This document shows positions 25,367-35,192 of a stretch of 64,000 bases of DNA, piece after piece. Origin of the DNA: Collinsella sp. (lineage in GTDB: Bacteria; Actinomycetota; Coriobacteriia; Coriobacteriales; Coriobacteriaceae); the NCBI GenBank assembly GCA_019414325.1, contig DXMG01000003.1, positions 44,183 through 108,182 of the forward strand. The letters are read 5' to 3'. Below the pieces are notes generated by a model. The model did no database searches. It had not been told where the DNA came from and worked only from the letters and a program-made list of their open reading frames with translations. Each line of letters begins with the position of its first letter. The stretch's first letter is position 1. A program made the translations under genes and the position numbers.

Positions 25367-26455
25367 ATGGCACATCGCTCCGTCATTCCGTTTGGCCCGC
25401 AGCACCCGGTGCTGCCCGAGCCGCTTCATCTAGACCTGGTAATCGAGGACGACCGCGTCATCGAGGCAATTCCGCAGATCGGTTTTGTGCACCGCGGGCT
25501 CGAGAAGCTCACCGAAAAGCGTGACATGCATCAGTTTGGCTACATCGCCGAGCGCATCTGTGGCATCTGCGCCGTGGGCCACAGCTGCGGCTATGCCAGC
25601 GCCTGCGAGCGCATGCTCGGCATCGAGGTGCCTGGTCGCGTGCAGTATATCCGCACCATTCTGCACGAGCTTTCGCGCATTCACTCGCATCTGCTGTGGC
25701 TGGGTCTGCTCGCCGACGCCTTTGGCTTCGAGGCGCTGTTCTATCGGTCATGGACCCTGCGCGAGCAGATACTCAAGATTTTTGAGAGCACTTGCGGCGG
25801 GCGCGTGATTCTGTCGATTAACGAGATCGGCGGCCTTAAGCACGATATCGAGGACTCCGAGCTGGCGGGCATTGTCCAGACGCTCGATGCCATGCGTCCT
25901 GACTACGAGGCCCTGGTGCATACGTTTTTGGACGACAACAGCTGCGGCGAGCGCCTGCATGGCGTGGGCGTGATTAGCAAGAAAGACGCGCTGGAGCTTT
26001 CGATGGTCGGTCCGTTTGGGCGCGCATCGGGCGTGGATTATGACGTGCGCATGTTTGACGACGGTGCCTATGCGGATCTGGCTGCGTTTGAGCCCATCGT
26101 TGCTACCGATGGCGATTGCTATGCCCGCTGCCAGGTGCGTTGTGCCGAGGTCACGCAGGCCATGGACATCATTAAGGAGCTTGTCGGCAAGATTCCGCAC
26201 GACGGAATCGGCGGGCGCACCAAGCTCACGCCGGCCGACGGTGCGCGCGGCGAGGTTGTGATTGAGCAGCCGCGCGGCGAGGCGTATTACTATGTGCGCG
26301 GTAACGGCACCAAGAACCTGGACCGTTTTCGCGTGCGCACGCCGACGTCGCAAAACCTGGCGGGTCTGACACATGCGCTGCAGGGCGTGCTCCTTGCCAA
26401 CGTGCCCATGATTATCCTGACCATCGACCCCTGCATTAGCTGCACGGAAAGGTAG
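25367..26455 (+). CDS. Group 4 [NiFe]-hydrogenase large subunit (EchE/NuoD-like)
   Basis: This subunit holds the NiFe active site. The 362-residue product has the L1 motif RICGICAVGHSCGYA near residues 64-78 and the L2 motif DPCISCTER at the very end, so all four NiFe-ligating cysteines are present and it should be a true hydrogenase rather than a complex I-like paralogue. The protein stops exactly after the L2 arginine and has no C-terminal extension to be removed by a maturation protease. It lies 5 bases after the NuoC-like gene. The hyp maturation genes are not in this window. Confidence 0.94.
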   Translation: MAHRSVIPFGPQHPVLPEPLHLDLVIEDDRVIEAIPQIGFVHRGLEKLTEKRDMHQFGYIAERICGICAVGHSCGYASACERMLGIEVPGRVQYIRTILHELSRIHSHLLWLGLLADAFGFEALFYRSWTLREQILKIFESTCGGRVILSINEIGGLKHDIEDSELAGIVQTLDAMRPDYEALVHTFLDDNSCGERLHGVGVISKKDALELSMVGPFGRASGVDYDVRMFDDGAYADLAAFEPIVATDGDCYARCQVRCAEVTQAMDIIKELVGKIPHDGIGGRTKLTPADGARGEVVIEQPRGEAYYYVRGNGTKNLDRFRVRTPTSQNLAGLTHALQGVLLANVPMIILTIDPCISCTER

Positions 26456-26462
26456 ACACGGC

Positions 26463-26804
26463 ATGAGTTTGCTGACATTTGCCAAGACGGCCTTGGGCTC
26501 TATGGTCAAGCAGCCGGTCACGGTGTGCTATCCGCAGGAGGAACTCGCGGCACCCGAGCGCCTGCGCGGGCACATCGTCAACGACATGGACGTGTGCATT
26601 TGCTGCGGCATGTGCGCGCGTCGCTGCCCGGCGGGCGCGCTCGCGGTCGATCGCAAGGGTGGAACGTGGTCGATTGATCCGTATTCTTGTGTGGTGTGCG
26701 GCGAGTGCGTCGAGAGCTGCCCCAAGCACTGCCTGACTATGGACGCCGCCCGCACTCCAGTTGCGGCGGATAAGACTCCCACGGTAGAAACCAAGCCGGA
26801 GTAA
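26463..26804 (+). CDS. Hydrogenase ferredoxin-like subunit, 2[4Fe-4S] (EchF/HycF-like)
   Basis: The 113-residue protein has two full CxxCxxCxxxCP motifs (CICCGMCARRCP and CVVCGECVESCP), which bind two [4Fe-4S] clusters. It is the electron entry point of the complex, equivalent to NuoI/EchF, and probably interacts with a soluble ferredoxin or a dehydrogenase. It starts 7 bases after the large subunit and ends the operon, which is followed by a 15-bp hairpin. No formate dehydrogenase or CO dehydrogenase gene is adjacent, so the electron donor is not shown by context; a ferredoxin-linked, Ech-type role is the simplest reading. Confidence 0.92.
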   Translation: MSLLTFAKTALGSMVKQPVTVCYPQEELAAPERLRGHIVNDMDVCICCGMCARRCPAGALAVDRKGGTWSIDPYSCVVCGECVESCPKHCLTMDAARTPVAADKTPTVETKPE

Positions 26805-26825
26805 CGCTGGAATAGAGCTGGAATA

Positions 26826-26859
26826 GGGGCCGGTGGGGCAAAAATGCCCCACCGGCCCC
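26826..26859. terminator. Strong hairpin after the hydrogenase operon
   Basis: A perfect 15-bp stem GGGGCCGGTGGGGCA with its complement and an AAAA loop lies 22 bases after the last hydrogenase gene. There is no T run, so it may act as an mRNA-stabilising hairpin or a weak terminator. Confidence 0.6.
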
Positions 26860-26890
26860 GCGCGTGAACGCGCGGTTGGGCTGCCGCGAA

Positions 26891-27044
26891 CAAAACTATG
26901 CCGGATTACTACGATAAATCGCCTACCCTCAACCACACCGCGTTTGGCAAAACAAAAACCGCAGGTAGACGGCTCGCAGTTTTGCGAAAAAGTCGCGCGT
27001 GATCGGCGACCTCGTTTTTATCGTAGTAATCCGGCATAGTTTTG
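26891..27044. repeat. Element D1 (154 bp, outer type)
   Basis: Perfect 28-bp inverted ends (26891-26918 with 27017-27044) start CAAAACTATGCCGGATTACT. The interior contains CCGCAGGTAGA, shared with the other D elements. Its ends match those of D4 (35272-35425) on the far side of the adhesin gene. Confidence 0.88.
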
Positions 27045-27071
27045 AAATGGCACCATATCCGTAACAGCCTT

Positions 27072-27107
27072 TGATCCCCTCGGGGACGGAGGAAAACGGA
27101 TCATTTT
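27072..27107. repeat. GATCC hairpin E1
   Basis: TGATCC and GGATCA flank CCCCTCGGGGACGGAGG, followed by TTTT. The same 36-nt motif occurs at 27312 and 35193. Each copy lies 13-28 bases after a D element. Confidence 0.75.
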
Positions 27108-27150
27108 GGCCTTGCGAGGGCTGCCACGTGGCCCGTCTGCCACGAAATGC

Positions 27151-27286
27151 GCCCATCTACTACGTTTAGGCTGCCACCCTCAACCATGGCGAACGACGCA
27201 AAAACAAAACCGCAGGTAGAACGCCTGCAGTTTTTCATTAAACGCGGTTATGGTCAGGGGTATCGGGTCAAACGTAGTAGATGGGC
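27151..27286. repeat. Element D2 (inner type)
   Basis: Perfect 17-bp ends GCCCATCTACTACGTTT (27151-27167 with 27270-27286). A second pairing, ACCCTCAACCAT with ATGGTCAGGGGT, and a central AAAACCGCAGG / CCTGCAGTTTT hairpin make the whole unit one long stem. Its ends match D3 at 35020-35180. Confidence 0.85.
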
Positions 27287-27311
27287 CAGTTTTGAGGCGA
27301 GCACCACCAAT

Positions 27312-27347
27312 TGATCCCCCGGGGACGGAAGAAAGCGGATCATTTTT
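27312..27347. repeat. GATCC hairpin E2
   Basis: Second copy of the 36-nt TGATCC...GGATCATTTT motif. The rest of the gap up to the adhesin gene (27348-27523) contains several GTCTCA/TGAGAC words, including a GTCTCAACTTTGGTGAGAC hairpin near 27392, that may be regulatory. Confidence 0.7.
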
Positions 27348-27523
27348 GCCTGATGGCTCCGAGTCGCACCCGTTTTCCTGCGAAAATGCCGTGTCTCAAC
27401 TTTGGTGAGACATTTGTCTCACGCCCAAAACGGAATCTGGAACATGTGTCACCTGCCCAAATTGTGTCTCATTTCGTAACTTTAGGCTGATGCAAGGTCT
27501 GAGACCGCGAGAAGGGAGACGCG

Positions 27524-30500
27524 ATGAGTAAGTACACGAGGGGTCTCTTGGCGGTGATACTTGCCGTAGTGCTTGTGTTGCCGGCTGCAGCATTTGCCAT
27601 GCTGCCCGAGGCCAACGCCAGGTCCAGCACCGGAATGGACGGACCGACAATGAGCGGAAAGGTCGTCGTCGATCCCGACACCAGCGGACGCTGGGAAATC
27701 TGGGCGGCCGGTCACAACGGTAATAAAGTAACGACTCAAAACGTCGGCCGAATCTGGACCGACAAGACGGTCAAGAAAGCCGGAGAAAACGAAGCGTCAG
27801 ATTTTGTGACTACGCTTTCGGCCATGTCCTCGACGTCTAATTCAACCGTGACGGTTACCACACCGCTTGACATCGTGATGGTGCTGGATGCCTCTGGCTC
27901 GATGGATGATGAGATGGGCAGTGGAGATCGCACCAAGCGTATCGATGCGCTCAAGAGCGCTGCCAACAGCTTTATCGATACCATCGCCAAGCAAAACGAG
28001 GGTATCGAGGGCGTGGATAGGCAGCATAAGGTTGCTATCGTTAAGTTTGCGGGCAAGAAGTCCAGCAAGATCGGCAACGATACGTATCGTGACGGAGGAT
28101 ACACCTACAATTACACACAGGTTATGAAAGACTTGACCGATTGCTCCGGCGGCAACGTGAAAGCTCTTAAGGATAGGATTGCCAAGATTACACCCGCTGG
28201 TGCCACGCGTGCCGACAATGGCCTGCAACTGGCAGAGGGTATCGCTTCTGGTCGCGCGGACGCCAAGAAGATTGTTGTGTTCTTTACCGACGGCACGCCA
28301 ACGAAAGTTGACGAGTTTGATCCTACGGTTGCTGACGCTGCTGTGACGGCTGCCAAGAACATGAAGGACAGCAAGGCCACCGTTTATACTATCGGCATCT
28401 TTGATGGCGCGAACCCCAGTGCTGGTATCCAGGATTCGGGAAAAAGACAAAAAGAGAACAAGTTCATGCAGGCCGTTTCGAGCAACTACCCCAATGCCAC
28501 GGCATGGGATGCCCATGGTGCACGCGCGGAAAACTCCGACTACTACAAGTCGGCGACCAATGCCGAAGAGCTCAAGAAGGTCTTTGACGACATCTCACAG
28601 GCCATCACATCGGAGGCGCCTTATCCGACCGAAATCCATAAGGGCTACGACGAGACCAAGTCCGGCTACATCACGTTTACCGACGAGCTGGGCGACTTTA
28701 TGCAGGTCGACAGCTTCACCGAGGTCGTCATCAACGGCACGCCGTTTACCAAGACGGACAAAACGGTCAACAAAGAGACCAATACCGACACCTACGAGTT
28801 CGCCGGCAAGGCAAAAGACCTGCTCATTACCGTGCAGCGTGCTGGTGATGACAATCCCCAGAAGGGCGATGTCGTAACGGTCAGCATTCCTGCGTCGTTG
28901 ATTCCGCTGAGCCACTTTAAGACCGTAGACGGCAAACTTTCGGTCGACAACGTTAAGCCCATTCAGGTGAAGTATGCCTCGAGCGTGAAGAAGGGCGCAC
29001 TCGAAAACCTGTTTACGCCCGAGAAAGTCACGGGACTCAAGAACTACATCGAGAACAATACGACTGTCGTTGACGGCACCAAAACCGTTAACTTCTACGC
29101 TAACAAGTGGGAGACCGGCGCGTTGGGTAATACGGTCGCGACCTTTGAGCCGGCCGACACCAACCGCTACTACTACTTCCAGAAGCAGACTCCCATTTAC
29201 GCGGACAAGGACTGCACACAACCCGCAAAGAATTCACTGGCAGAGAAAGGCACCTATTACTACAAGGATGAGTTTGAGGAGCAGGGCGAGAACGGCGAGG
29301 CCAAGCCCGCCACTGCCGTCATCGAGTTTGTCGGCGGCGACGCTGCGAAGTTTGACGGCGCTCTTGTTGCCGACGAGGACGACAACCTTTCGTTTAGCGT
29401 GGGAACCGCGCGTCTGGCCTTTATCGACGAGCTCCATACCACCAAGAAGAGCAACGACACTGGTACTGCGACTGACGTTCTCAACCCCAAGTGGAACAAC
29501 GTGTCCGCCAAGGCGACCGCGACGCATGTCAATTCCTACCTGGGCAACAACGGCAAGATCAGCTTTAACGTGACGCCGGCAACGGTGGATACCAAGACGA
29601 GCTTTGGCCTGACCAAGGTGCTCGAGGGTCGCGAGTGGACGGATGCGGACAAGTTTAAGTTTGAGCTCTCCGCGACGTCCGAGAATGATGCCCCGATGCC
29701 CGCACCCGCGACCGCGACTGTGACCAAGGCGAACCTGGATGACAAGGGCAAGGCGGCCATTAACTTTGGCGAAATCACCTACAACAAGCCGGGCGAGTAC
29801 ACCTATGAGGTCCGCGAGGTCAAGGGCGACGCCGGTGGCATCACCTACAGCAAGAACGTTGCCACGTTCAAGGTGACCGTGGCGGTTAAGGTCACGGGTG
29901 GGCTTAAGGCTGACGTTGAAAAGATCTCGGGCGAGACCGAGTTCAAGAACACCTATAGCGCCAAGACGGAAACCTCGCTGACTCTTGAGGCAACCAAGAA
30001 GCTCACGGGGCGCCCGATGGCCGATGACGAATTTAAGTTTGCGCTGAGCTATGCGGAGCACGACGAGGTTCTGCTGGATGCAACCAACAAGGGCGGCAAG
30101 GTTGAGTTCGGTCCGCTGACGTACACGACCAAGTCGCTCGCCAAGCTGGTCGAGGAAGACAAGGCATCGCTTGATGCTAGCTCAGGCAAACCGACGTGGA
30201 CCATTCATTACATTGCTGCCGAGCAGACCGGCAAGCTGCCTGCGGGCGTGAGCGCCACAGTGTCGGCAATTGACGCGTATGTGACCGTTGTCGACAACGG
30301 CGATGGTACCCTGACGGCGACGGCTGTCTACGGCGATGCCGGCAACGAGTTCGTGAACACCTGCACTGCCGCGCCTGCCGAGGCATCGCTTGTGGGCAAG
30401 AAGAATCTGCAGGTTCCTAAGGGCCTGACCCCGGCTGACATTGCCGGCAAGTTCACCTTTACCGTGACCGGTGAAGAGGGCGCACCCATGCCCGCGAACG

Positions 30501-33500
30501 CGAGCGTGACCAATGATGCCAAGGGCAAGGTCGACTTTGGCAAGATTACCTTTACGCTCGACGACCTTAACAAGGCTCTGGGTGAGAAGTCCGAGAAGCG
30601 CGAGCACACCTTTACCTACACCGTGACCGAGTCCGGCGAGGTCGCTGGCGTGACCAACGACGCTAAGCCGTCGCGCGAGGTTTCCTTCACCGTGACCGAT
30701 GACTGCAAGGGGAATCTGCGCGTATCCCGCAAGCCGGACGGTGATGCGGCCTTCACGTTCACCAATACCTATAACGTGACGCCTGTCGAGACGAGCGTCA
30801 CCGAACAGATCACCGCGACCAAGGTCCTGACCGGCCACGATCTCAAGGATGGCGAGTTCTCCTTCGAGCTCGTCGAGGGCGACAAGGTCGTCGCTACCGG
30901 CACCAACGCCGCCGATGGCACAATCGTCATGGACAAAATCACTTACGATAAGCCCGGCACTCACACCTACAAGCTGCGCGAGAAGCTCCCCAACGAAGCG
31001 GGGCTGAGCAACGGGATTACGTACGATAAGACGAACTACACCATCAAGACGAGCGTCATCGACAACGGCGACGGCACGCTTAAGGTGACCCATACGCCCG
31101 AGGGCACCAAGCCGGCGCGCTTTGAGAACAAGTACAACACTGCCCCGAACGAGTCCAGCGTTACCGACCAGATCACCGCGAAGAAGGTCCTGACCGGCCG
31201 CGACCTCAAGGCCGGAGAGTTCTCCTTTGAGCTCGTCGAGGGTAACGATGTCGTCGCCAAGGGCACCAATGCGGCCGACGGCAAGATCACGATGGACAAG
31301 ATCACCTACACCGAGGCCGGCGAGCACACCTACACGCTGCGCGAGGTCAAGGTCGACGCCGACAACGGTATCACCTACAGCACCGCGGCCTACACCATCG
31401 TGACCGCCGTCACCGATGATGGCAATGGCAAGCTCACGGTTAAGCATGAGCTGCAGGACGTCGAGAAGGCTGTCTTCGAGAATGCCTACAGCGTTACTCC
31501 GAATAACTCCAGCGTCACCGACCAGATCACCGCGACCAAGGTTCTGGACGGACGCGACCTCAAGGCCGACGAGTTCTCCTTCGAGCTCGTCGAGGACGGC
31601 GAGGTCGTCGCCACCGGCGCTAACGACGCCGATGGCAAGATTACCTACACCGCCGCCGGCAAGCACACCTATATCCTGCGCGAAGCCAAGGGCGCCGAAG
31701 GCAACGGCATTACCTACGACAGCACGACCTACACCATCGTGACTACCGTTACTGATGACGGCAATGGTAAGCTCACGGTCAAGCACGAGCTGCAGGGCGC
31801 CAACGAGGCGAAGTTCAACAACAGCTACAAGCCGAATCCTAACGAGTTCAGCGTCACCGACGAGATCAAGGCGAACAAGGTCCTGACCGGCCGCGATCTC
31901 AAGGACGGCGAGTTCTCCTTCGAGCTCGTCGAGGGCGAGGGCGAGGATGCCAAGGTCGTCGCCACCGGCAAGAACGCCGCCGATGGCAAGATCACGATGA
32001 GCGCCGTGAAGTACGACAAGGCCGGAACGCACACCTACACGCTGCGCGAGGTCAAGGGCAACGCCGGCGGTATCACCTACAGCGATGCCAAGTTCACCAT
32101 CGAGACCACCATCACGGACAACGGCGACGGTACCCTCAAGGCCGAGCATGTCCTGAAGGACGCCGAGGCTGCGACCTTCGAGAACACCTACAGCGTGACC
32201 CCGCTCGATGCAGAGCTCGACTTTGACCTGAACAAGGTCATCAGCGGCCGCGACTGGACGGATGGGGACGAGTTCAGCTTTACCATCACCGCCCCCGAAG
32301 GCGCCCCGCTGCCCGATCCTGCAACCGTAACCGTGAGCAAGCACGATGCGAAGGATGGCATCGCTGCCGTCAAGTTCGGCAAGATCCGCTACACGGCTGC
32401 CGGAACCTACACGTACGAGATCCGCGAGAACGCGGGTAACGCGGCCGGCATGGCGTATGACGGGCATGTCGCGACCGCCGAAGTGACCGTGACTGAGGAC
32501 GGCGAGGGCAAGCTGACCGCCAATGTCACCAAGAAGGAAAACGGACGCTTCACCAACACGTACCGCACTGAGCTTAACTACACCGCGGCCGGCGGCCTCA
32601 AGCTCAGCAAGAGCCTCTCCGGACGTCCTATGACCGAGGGTCAGTTCACGTTTACCGTGACGCCTGCCGACGAGGCCTCGGCCAACGCGCTTGGCCTGCT
32701 GCCCGGGGCCAACAGCTTCAAGTCCCCCGAAGCGGCAGAGGCAACGGTCGGACTGATCGACATTCTGGCTGGTCATGAGGTTAAATTTACGCAGGCTGAC
32801 GCCGGCAAGACCTTCAAGTACACCGTGGCCGAAAAGAACGACGGCCAGCCCGGTTACACCTACGATGACGCCGTACGCACGGTGACGATCGCCATCGCCG
32901 ACGACACCGCCGGTACGCTCTCTGCTACGACGACCGTTTCCGGTGGTCCCGAGGGTACGCATACGACGGTCCACAAGAGCGGTGAGAACAAGGTCGAGAG
33001 TGCCCTGGTCCCGTTCCACAACAGTTACAGCGCTACGACCAATACGCCTGGTGGTACCGCTGCTCAGGTTGTCGCCACCAAGACCCTGACCGGTCGCCCG
33101 ATGGTCGACGGCGAGTTCTGGTTCGGCATCGCCTATCAGGGTGAGCTTGTGGCATACGAAAACCTCAAGCCCAATATCGGCGGGCACGTGAGCTTTGATA
33201 CGCTGCACTACGACACTAAGATGCTTGCTAATCTTGAGGCTGCTGGGCTTGCTTATCGTACCGATAAGGACGGCAAGCTTGCCTGGACCATTAACTACAC
33301 GGCTTACGAAGATTTATTCGGGCTGCCGAATGGCGTTTCCGCTACAACGTGGAGCTTTGGCTTTAAGGTTATCGTCGTCGACAACGGTGACGGTACCCTG
33401 ACGGCGACGGTCGACTACGGCGGCGTCGAGCCCTTGTTCGAGAACGTCTACGGCGCCGACGCCGTGGATGCCGCGCTCACCGGTACTAAGAAGCTCCAGG

Positions 33501-34888
33501 TTGCCGAGGGCCTGACCCCGGCCGACATCACGGGTAAGTTCACCTTTACCGTGACCGCCGACGAGGCAGGTGCCCCGATGCCCGAGCGCACGACCGTAAC
33601 CAACGACGCAGCCGGTAACGTGGACTTTGGCAAGATCCACTTTACGCTCGAGGACCTCAACCGCGCTCTGGGCGTGACGGACGATGCGACCGATAAGGCC
33701 GAGGCAGACGAAGCTGACGACGTCGACGCTGACGAGGCAGAGGCCGACGCCGACGCTGATGCCAACGTTGACGAGCCCGGCGACGAGTCCGAGCCCGCAG
33801 CCCCCACCGCCCCGCGCTCGCACACCTTTACCTACACGGTGACCGAGTCCGGCAGCGCCCCTGGCGTGACTAACGACACCAACGCCACGCGCAAGGTTTC
33901 CTACACCGTGACTGACGACGGTGCGGGACATCTGATCGTCAAGCGCGACGGCGGCGACGGTGCGGCCTTTACGTTCACCAACACGTACGGCGTGGCACCT
34001 ACCGATTCTGTCGTGACCGATCAGGTCAAGACCGTCAAGCGTCTGACCGGACGCGACCTTGCGGCTGGCGAGTTCACGTTTGATCTGCTCGAGGACGGCG
34101 TGGTTGTCGCTAGCGGCACCAACGACGCCAACGGCACCGTTACGCTGAGCCCGATCCGCTACGAGGCACCCGGCACGCACACGTACACGCTGCGCGAGGC
34201 TTGCCCCAACGCACTCGGCCTGTACAAGGGCGTCACCTATGACAGCGCGACCTACACCGTCGTGACCACCGTCTCCGACAATGGTGACGGCACGCTGACC
34301 GCGACGCACAAGCTCGAGGGAACCACCGAGTCGGCTGGCTTTACCAACAAGTACCACGCCATGCCCACGCAGGTTTCCATCGGCGCCATCAAGGTGCTCG
34401 AGGGACGCGAGCTCAAGAAGGACGAGTTTAGCTTTAAGCTCGTTGGCGAGGACATCGAGTCTACGGTTACCAACGATGCCGACGGCAAGATCAACTTCGA
34501 CAAGTTCGAGTACGACGAGCCTGGTACGTACGTCTACACCATCAGCGAGGTCAAGGGCGACGAGGCCGGTATGACCTACGACAAGTCCGTCTTTACCGCG
34601 ACCGTCAACGTGGTCGACGACGGCGAGGGCAACCTCAGGGCGAACATCGCCTTTACCAAGGGCGACAAGAGCGTCGAGGGTATCGTGTTCAACAACACGT
34701 ACAAGAAGCCCGAGACGCCCGTGCCGACGCCCGATCCCGGCACGCCCAAGACCGTGACGAACATCGTCAAGACGGTCAAGGGTTTCCTGCCCACCACGGG
34801 TGACCAGCAGGCCGCCGCACTGCTCATGGCATTCGTCATCGCCATGGCCGGCGTCGGAGCCCTGGTTTGGGGTATCCGCAAGCGCTAG
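27524..34888 (+). CDS. Giant LPXTG surface adhesin with VWA domain and pilin-like isopeptide repeats
   Basis: The 2454-residue protein has a signal peptide (residues 1-32, ending AAAFA/NA), a von Willebrand A domain (about 115-365, MIDAS motif DASGS) and about 13 repeats of the FctA/Spy0128 pilin type (about 690-2390). Each repeat begins with a K-x-L-x-GR strand and ends F-x-N-x-Y, the Lys and Asn that form intramolecular isopeptide bonds in this family. A Pro-rich linker, the sortase motif LPTTG (2422-2426), a membrane helix and the basic tail GIRKR end it. Repeats 4-7 are nearly identical at DNA level. An acidic Asp/Ala/Glu stretch of about 40 residues interrupts repeat 11. It probably binds host or neighbouring cells. 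No sortase lies nearby. GAAGGGAG precedes the ATG. Two palindromic elements flank the gene on each side. Confidence 0.93.
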   Translation: MSKYTRGLLAVILAVVLVLPAAAFAMLPEANARSSTGMDGPTMSGKVVVDPDTSGRWEIWAAGHNGNKVTTQNVGRIWTDKTVKKAGENEASDFVTTLSAMSSTSNSTVTVTTPLDIVMVLDASGSMDDEMGSGDRTKRIDALKSAANSFIDTIAKQNEGIEGVDRQHKVAIVKFAGKKSSKIGNDTYRDGGYTYNYTQVMKDLTDCSGGNVKALKDRIAKITPAGATRADNGLQLAEGIASGRADAKKIVVFFTDGTPTKVDEFDPTVADAAVTAAKNMKDSKATVYTIGIFDGANPSAGIQDSGKRQKENKFMQAVSSNYPNATAWDAHGARAENSDYYKSATNAEELKKVFDDISQAITSEAPYPTEIHKGYDETKSGYITFTDELGDFMQVDSFTEVVINGTPFTKTDKTVNKETNTDTYEFAGKAKDLLITVQRAGDDNPQKGDVVTVSIPASLIPLSHFKTVDGKLSVDNVKPIQVKYASSVKKGALENLFTPEKVTGLKNYIENNTTVVDGTKTVNFYANKWETGALGNTVATFEPADTNRYYYFQKQTPIYADKDCTQPAKNSLAEKGTYYYKDEFEEQGENGEAKPATAVIEFVGGDAAKFDGALVADEDDNLSFSVGTARLAFIDELHTTKKSNDTGTATDVLNPKWNNVSAKATATHVNSYLGNNGKISFNVTPATVDTKTSFGLTKVLEGREWTDADKFKFELSATSENDAPMPAPATATVTKANLDDKGKAAINFGEITYNKPGEYTYEVREVKGDAGGITYSKNVATFKVTVAVKVTGGLKADVEKISGETEFKNTYSAKTETSLTLEATKKLTGRPMADDEFKFALSYAEHDEVLLDATNKGGKVEFGPLTYTTKSLAKLVEEDKASLDASSGKPTWTIHYIAAEQTGKLPAGVSATVSAIDAYVTVVDNGDGTLTATAVYGDAGNEFVNTCTAAPAEASLVGKKNLQVPKGLTPADIAGKFTFTVTGEEGAPMPANASVTNDAKGKVDFGKITFTLDDLNKALGEKSEKREHTFTYTVTESGEVAGVTNDAKPSREVSFTVTDDCKGNLRVSRKPDGDAAFTFTNTYNVTPVETSVTEQITATKVLTGHDLKDGEFSFELVEGDKVVATGTNAADGTIVMDKITYDKPGTHTYKLREKLPNEAGLSNGITYDKTNYTIKTSVIDNGDGTLKVTHTPEGTKPARFENKYNTAPNESSVTDQITAKKVLTGRDLKAGEFSFELVEGNDVVAKGTNAADGKITMDKITYTEAGEHTYTLREVKVDADNGITYSTAAYTIVTAVTDDGNGKLTVKHELQDVEKAVFENAYSVTPNNSSVTDQITATKVLDGRDLKADEFSFELVEDGEVVATGANDADGKITYTAAGKHTYILREAKGAEGNGITYDSTTYTIVTTVTDDGNGKLTVKHELQGANEAKFNNSYKPNPNEFSVTDEIKANKVLTGRDLKDGEFSFELVEGEGEDAKVVATGKNAADGKITMSAVKYDKAGTHTYTLREVKGNAGGITYSDAKFTIETTITDNGDGTLKAEHVLKDAEAATFENTYSVTPLDAELDFDLNKVISGRDWTDGDEFSFTITAPEGAPLPDPATVTVSKHDAKDGIAAVKFGKIRYTAAGTYTYEIRENAGNAAGMAYDGHVATAEVTVTEDGEGKLTANVTKKENGRFTNTYRTELNYTAAGGLKLSKSLSGRPMTEGQFTFTVTPADEASANALGLLPGANSFKSPEAAEATVGLIDILAGHEVKFTQADAGKTFKYTVAEKNDGQPGYTYDDAVRTVTIAIADDTAGTLSATTTVSGGPEGTHTTVHKSGENKVESALVPFHNSYSATTNTPGGTAAQVVATKTLTGRPMVDGEFWFGIAYQGELVAYENLKPNIGGHVSFDTLHYDTKMLANLEAAGLAYRTDKDGKLAWTINYTAYEDLFGLPNGVSATTWSFGFKVIVVDNGDGTLTATVDYGGVEPLFENVYGADAVDAALTGTKKLQVAEGLTPADITGKFTFTVTADEAGAPMPERTTVTNDAAGNVDFGKIHFTLEDLNRALGVTDDATDKAEADEADDVDADEAEADADADANVDEPGDESEPAAPTAPRSHTFTYTVTESGSAPGVTNDTNATRKVSYTVTDDGAGHLIVKRDGGDGAAFTFTNTYGVAPTDSVVTDQVKTVKRLTGRDLAAGEFTFDLLEDGVVVASGTNDANGTVTLSPIRYEAPGTHTYTLREACPNALGLYKGVTYDSATYTVVTTVSDNGDGTLTATHKLEGTTESAGFTNKYHAMPTQVSIGAIKVLEGRELKKDEFSFKLVGEDIESTVTNDADGKINFDKFEYDEPGTYVYTISEVKGDEAGMTYDKSVFTATVNVVDDGEGNLRANIAFTKGDKSVEGIVFNNTYKKPETPVPTPDPGTPKTVTNIVKTVKGFLPTTGDQQAAALLMAFVIAMAGVGALVWGIRKR
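30787..32200 (+). repeat. Four near-identical tandem repeats inside the adhesin gene
   Basis: Units of about 340-361 bp start near 30787, 31148, 31502 and 31841, each encoding a pilin-like domain with KVL(T/D)GRDLK and EFSFELVE. The third unit lacks about 5 codons before KITYTAAG. Such identity favours recombination and copy-number change. Confidence 0.88.
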
Positions 34889-34901
34889 GCACGCTGGCAG
34901 C

Positions 34902-34925
34902 GCCCGGGGCCAAAAGGCCCCGGGC
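34902..34925. terminator. GC-rich hairpin after the adhesin gene
   Basis: GCCCGGGGCC / GGCCCCGGGC around an AAAA loop begins 14 bases after the stop codon. No T run follows. Confidence 0.55.
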
Positions 34926-34966
34926 GGCTAGCGGGGAGCCAAAACACAGCCCCCACCCCACCCCTG

Positions 34967-35009
34967 GCCGCCACGGAGGTATCTCCCTCCTCCGTGGCGG
35001 CACTTTTGT
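34967..35009 (+). terminator. Probable terminator of the adhesin gene
   Basis: A 13-bp stem GCCGCCACGGAGG / CCTCCGTGGCGGC is followed by ACTTTTGTG. It lies about 80 bases after the stop codon. Confidence 0.65.
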
Positions 35010-35019
35010 GTGCCGGGGG

Positions 35020-35180
35020 CGCCACGAAACCGGCCCATCTACTACGTTTGGTCCCTTACCCCCAACCATGCCAAAAACGCGAAAACAAAACCGCAGGTAG
35101 AACGCCTGTGGTTTTCTGCAAAACCGGGGTATGGTCGGGGGTGTCGACTCAAACGTAGTAGATGGGCCAGTTTCGTGGCG
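35020..35180. repeat. Element D3 (161 bp, inner type)
   Basis: Inverted ends of 31 nt with one mismatch (35020-35050 with 35150-35180) include CGGCCCATCTACTACGTTTG. The interior repeats ACCCCCAACCAT / ATGGTCGGGGGT and CCGCAGGTAGAACGCC. It is the partner of D2 upstream of the adhesin gene. Confidence 0.88.
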
Positions 35181-35192
35181 AGCGGTTCCGGC

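Noticed and set aside
25367..26455. Complex I-like or Ehr-type subunit without NiFe site
   Set aside because: Both CGIC and DPCISC are intact, so all four nickel-iron ligands are present.
30182..33208. Minus-strand open frame of 1008 codons
   Set aside because: It lies opposite the adhesin repeats and arises from their repetitive codon use.
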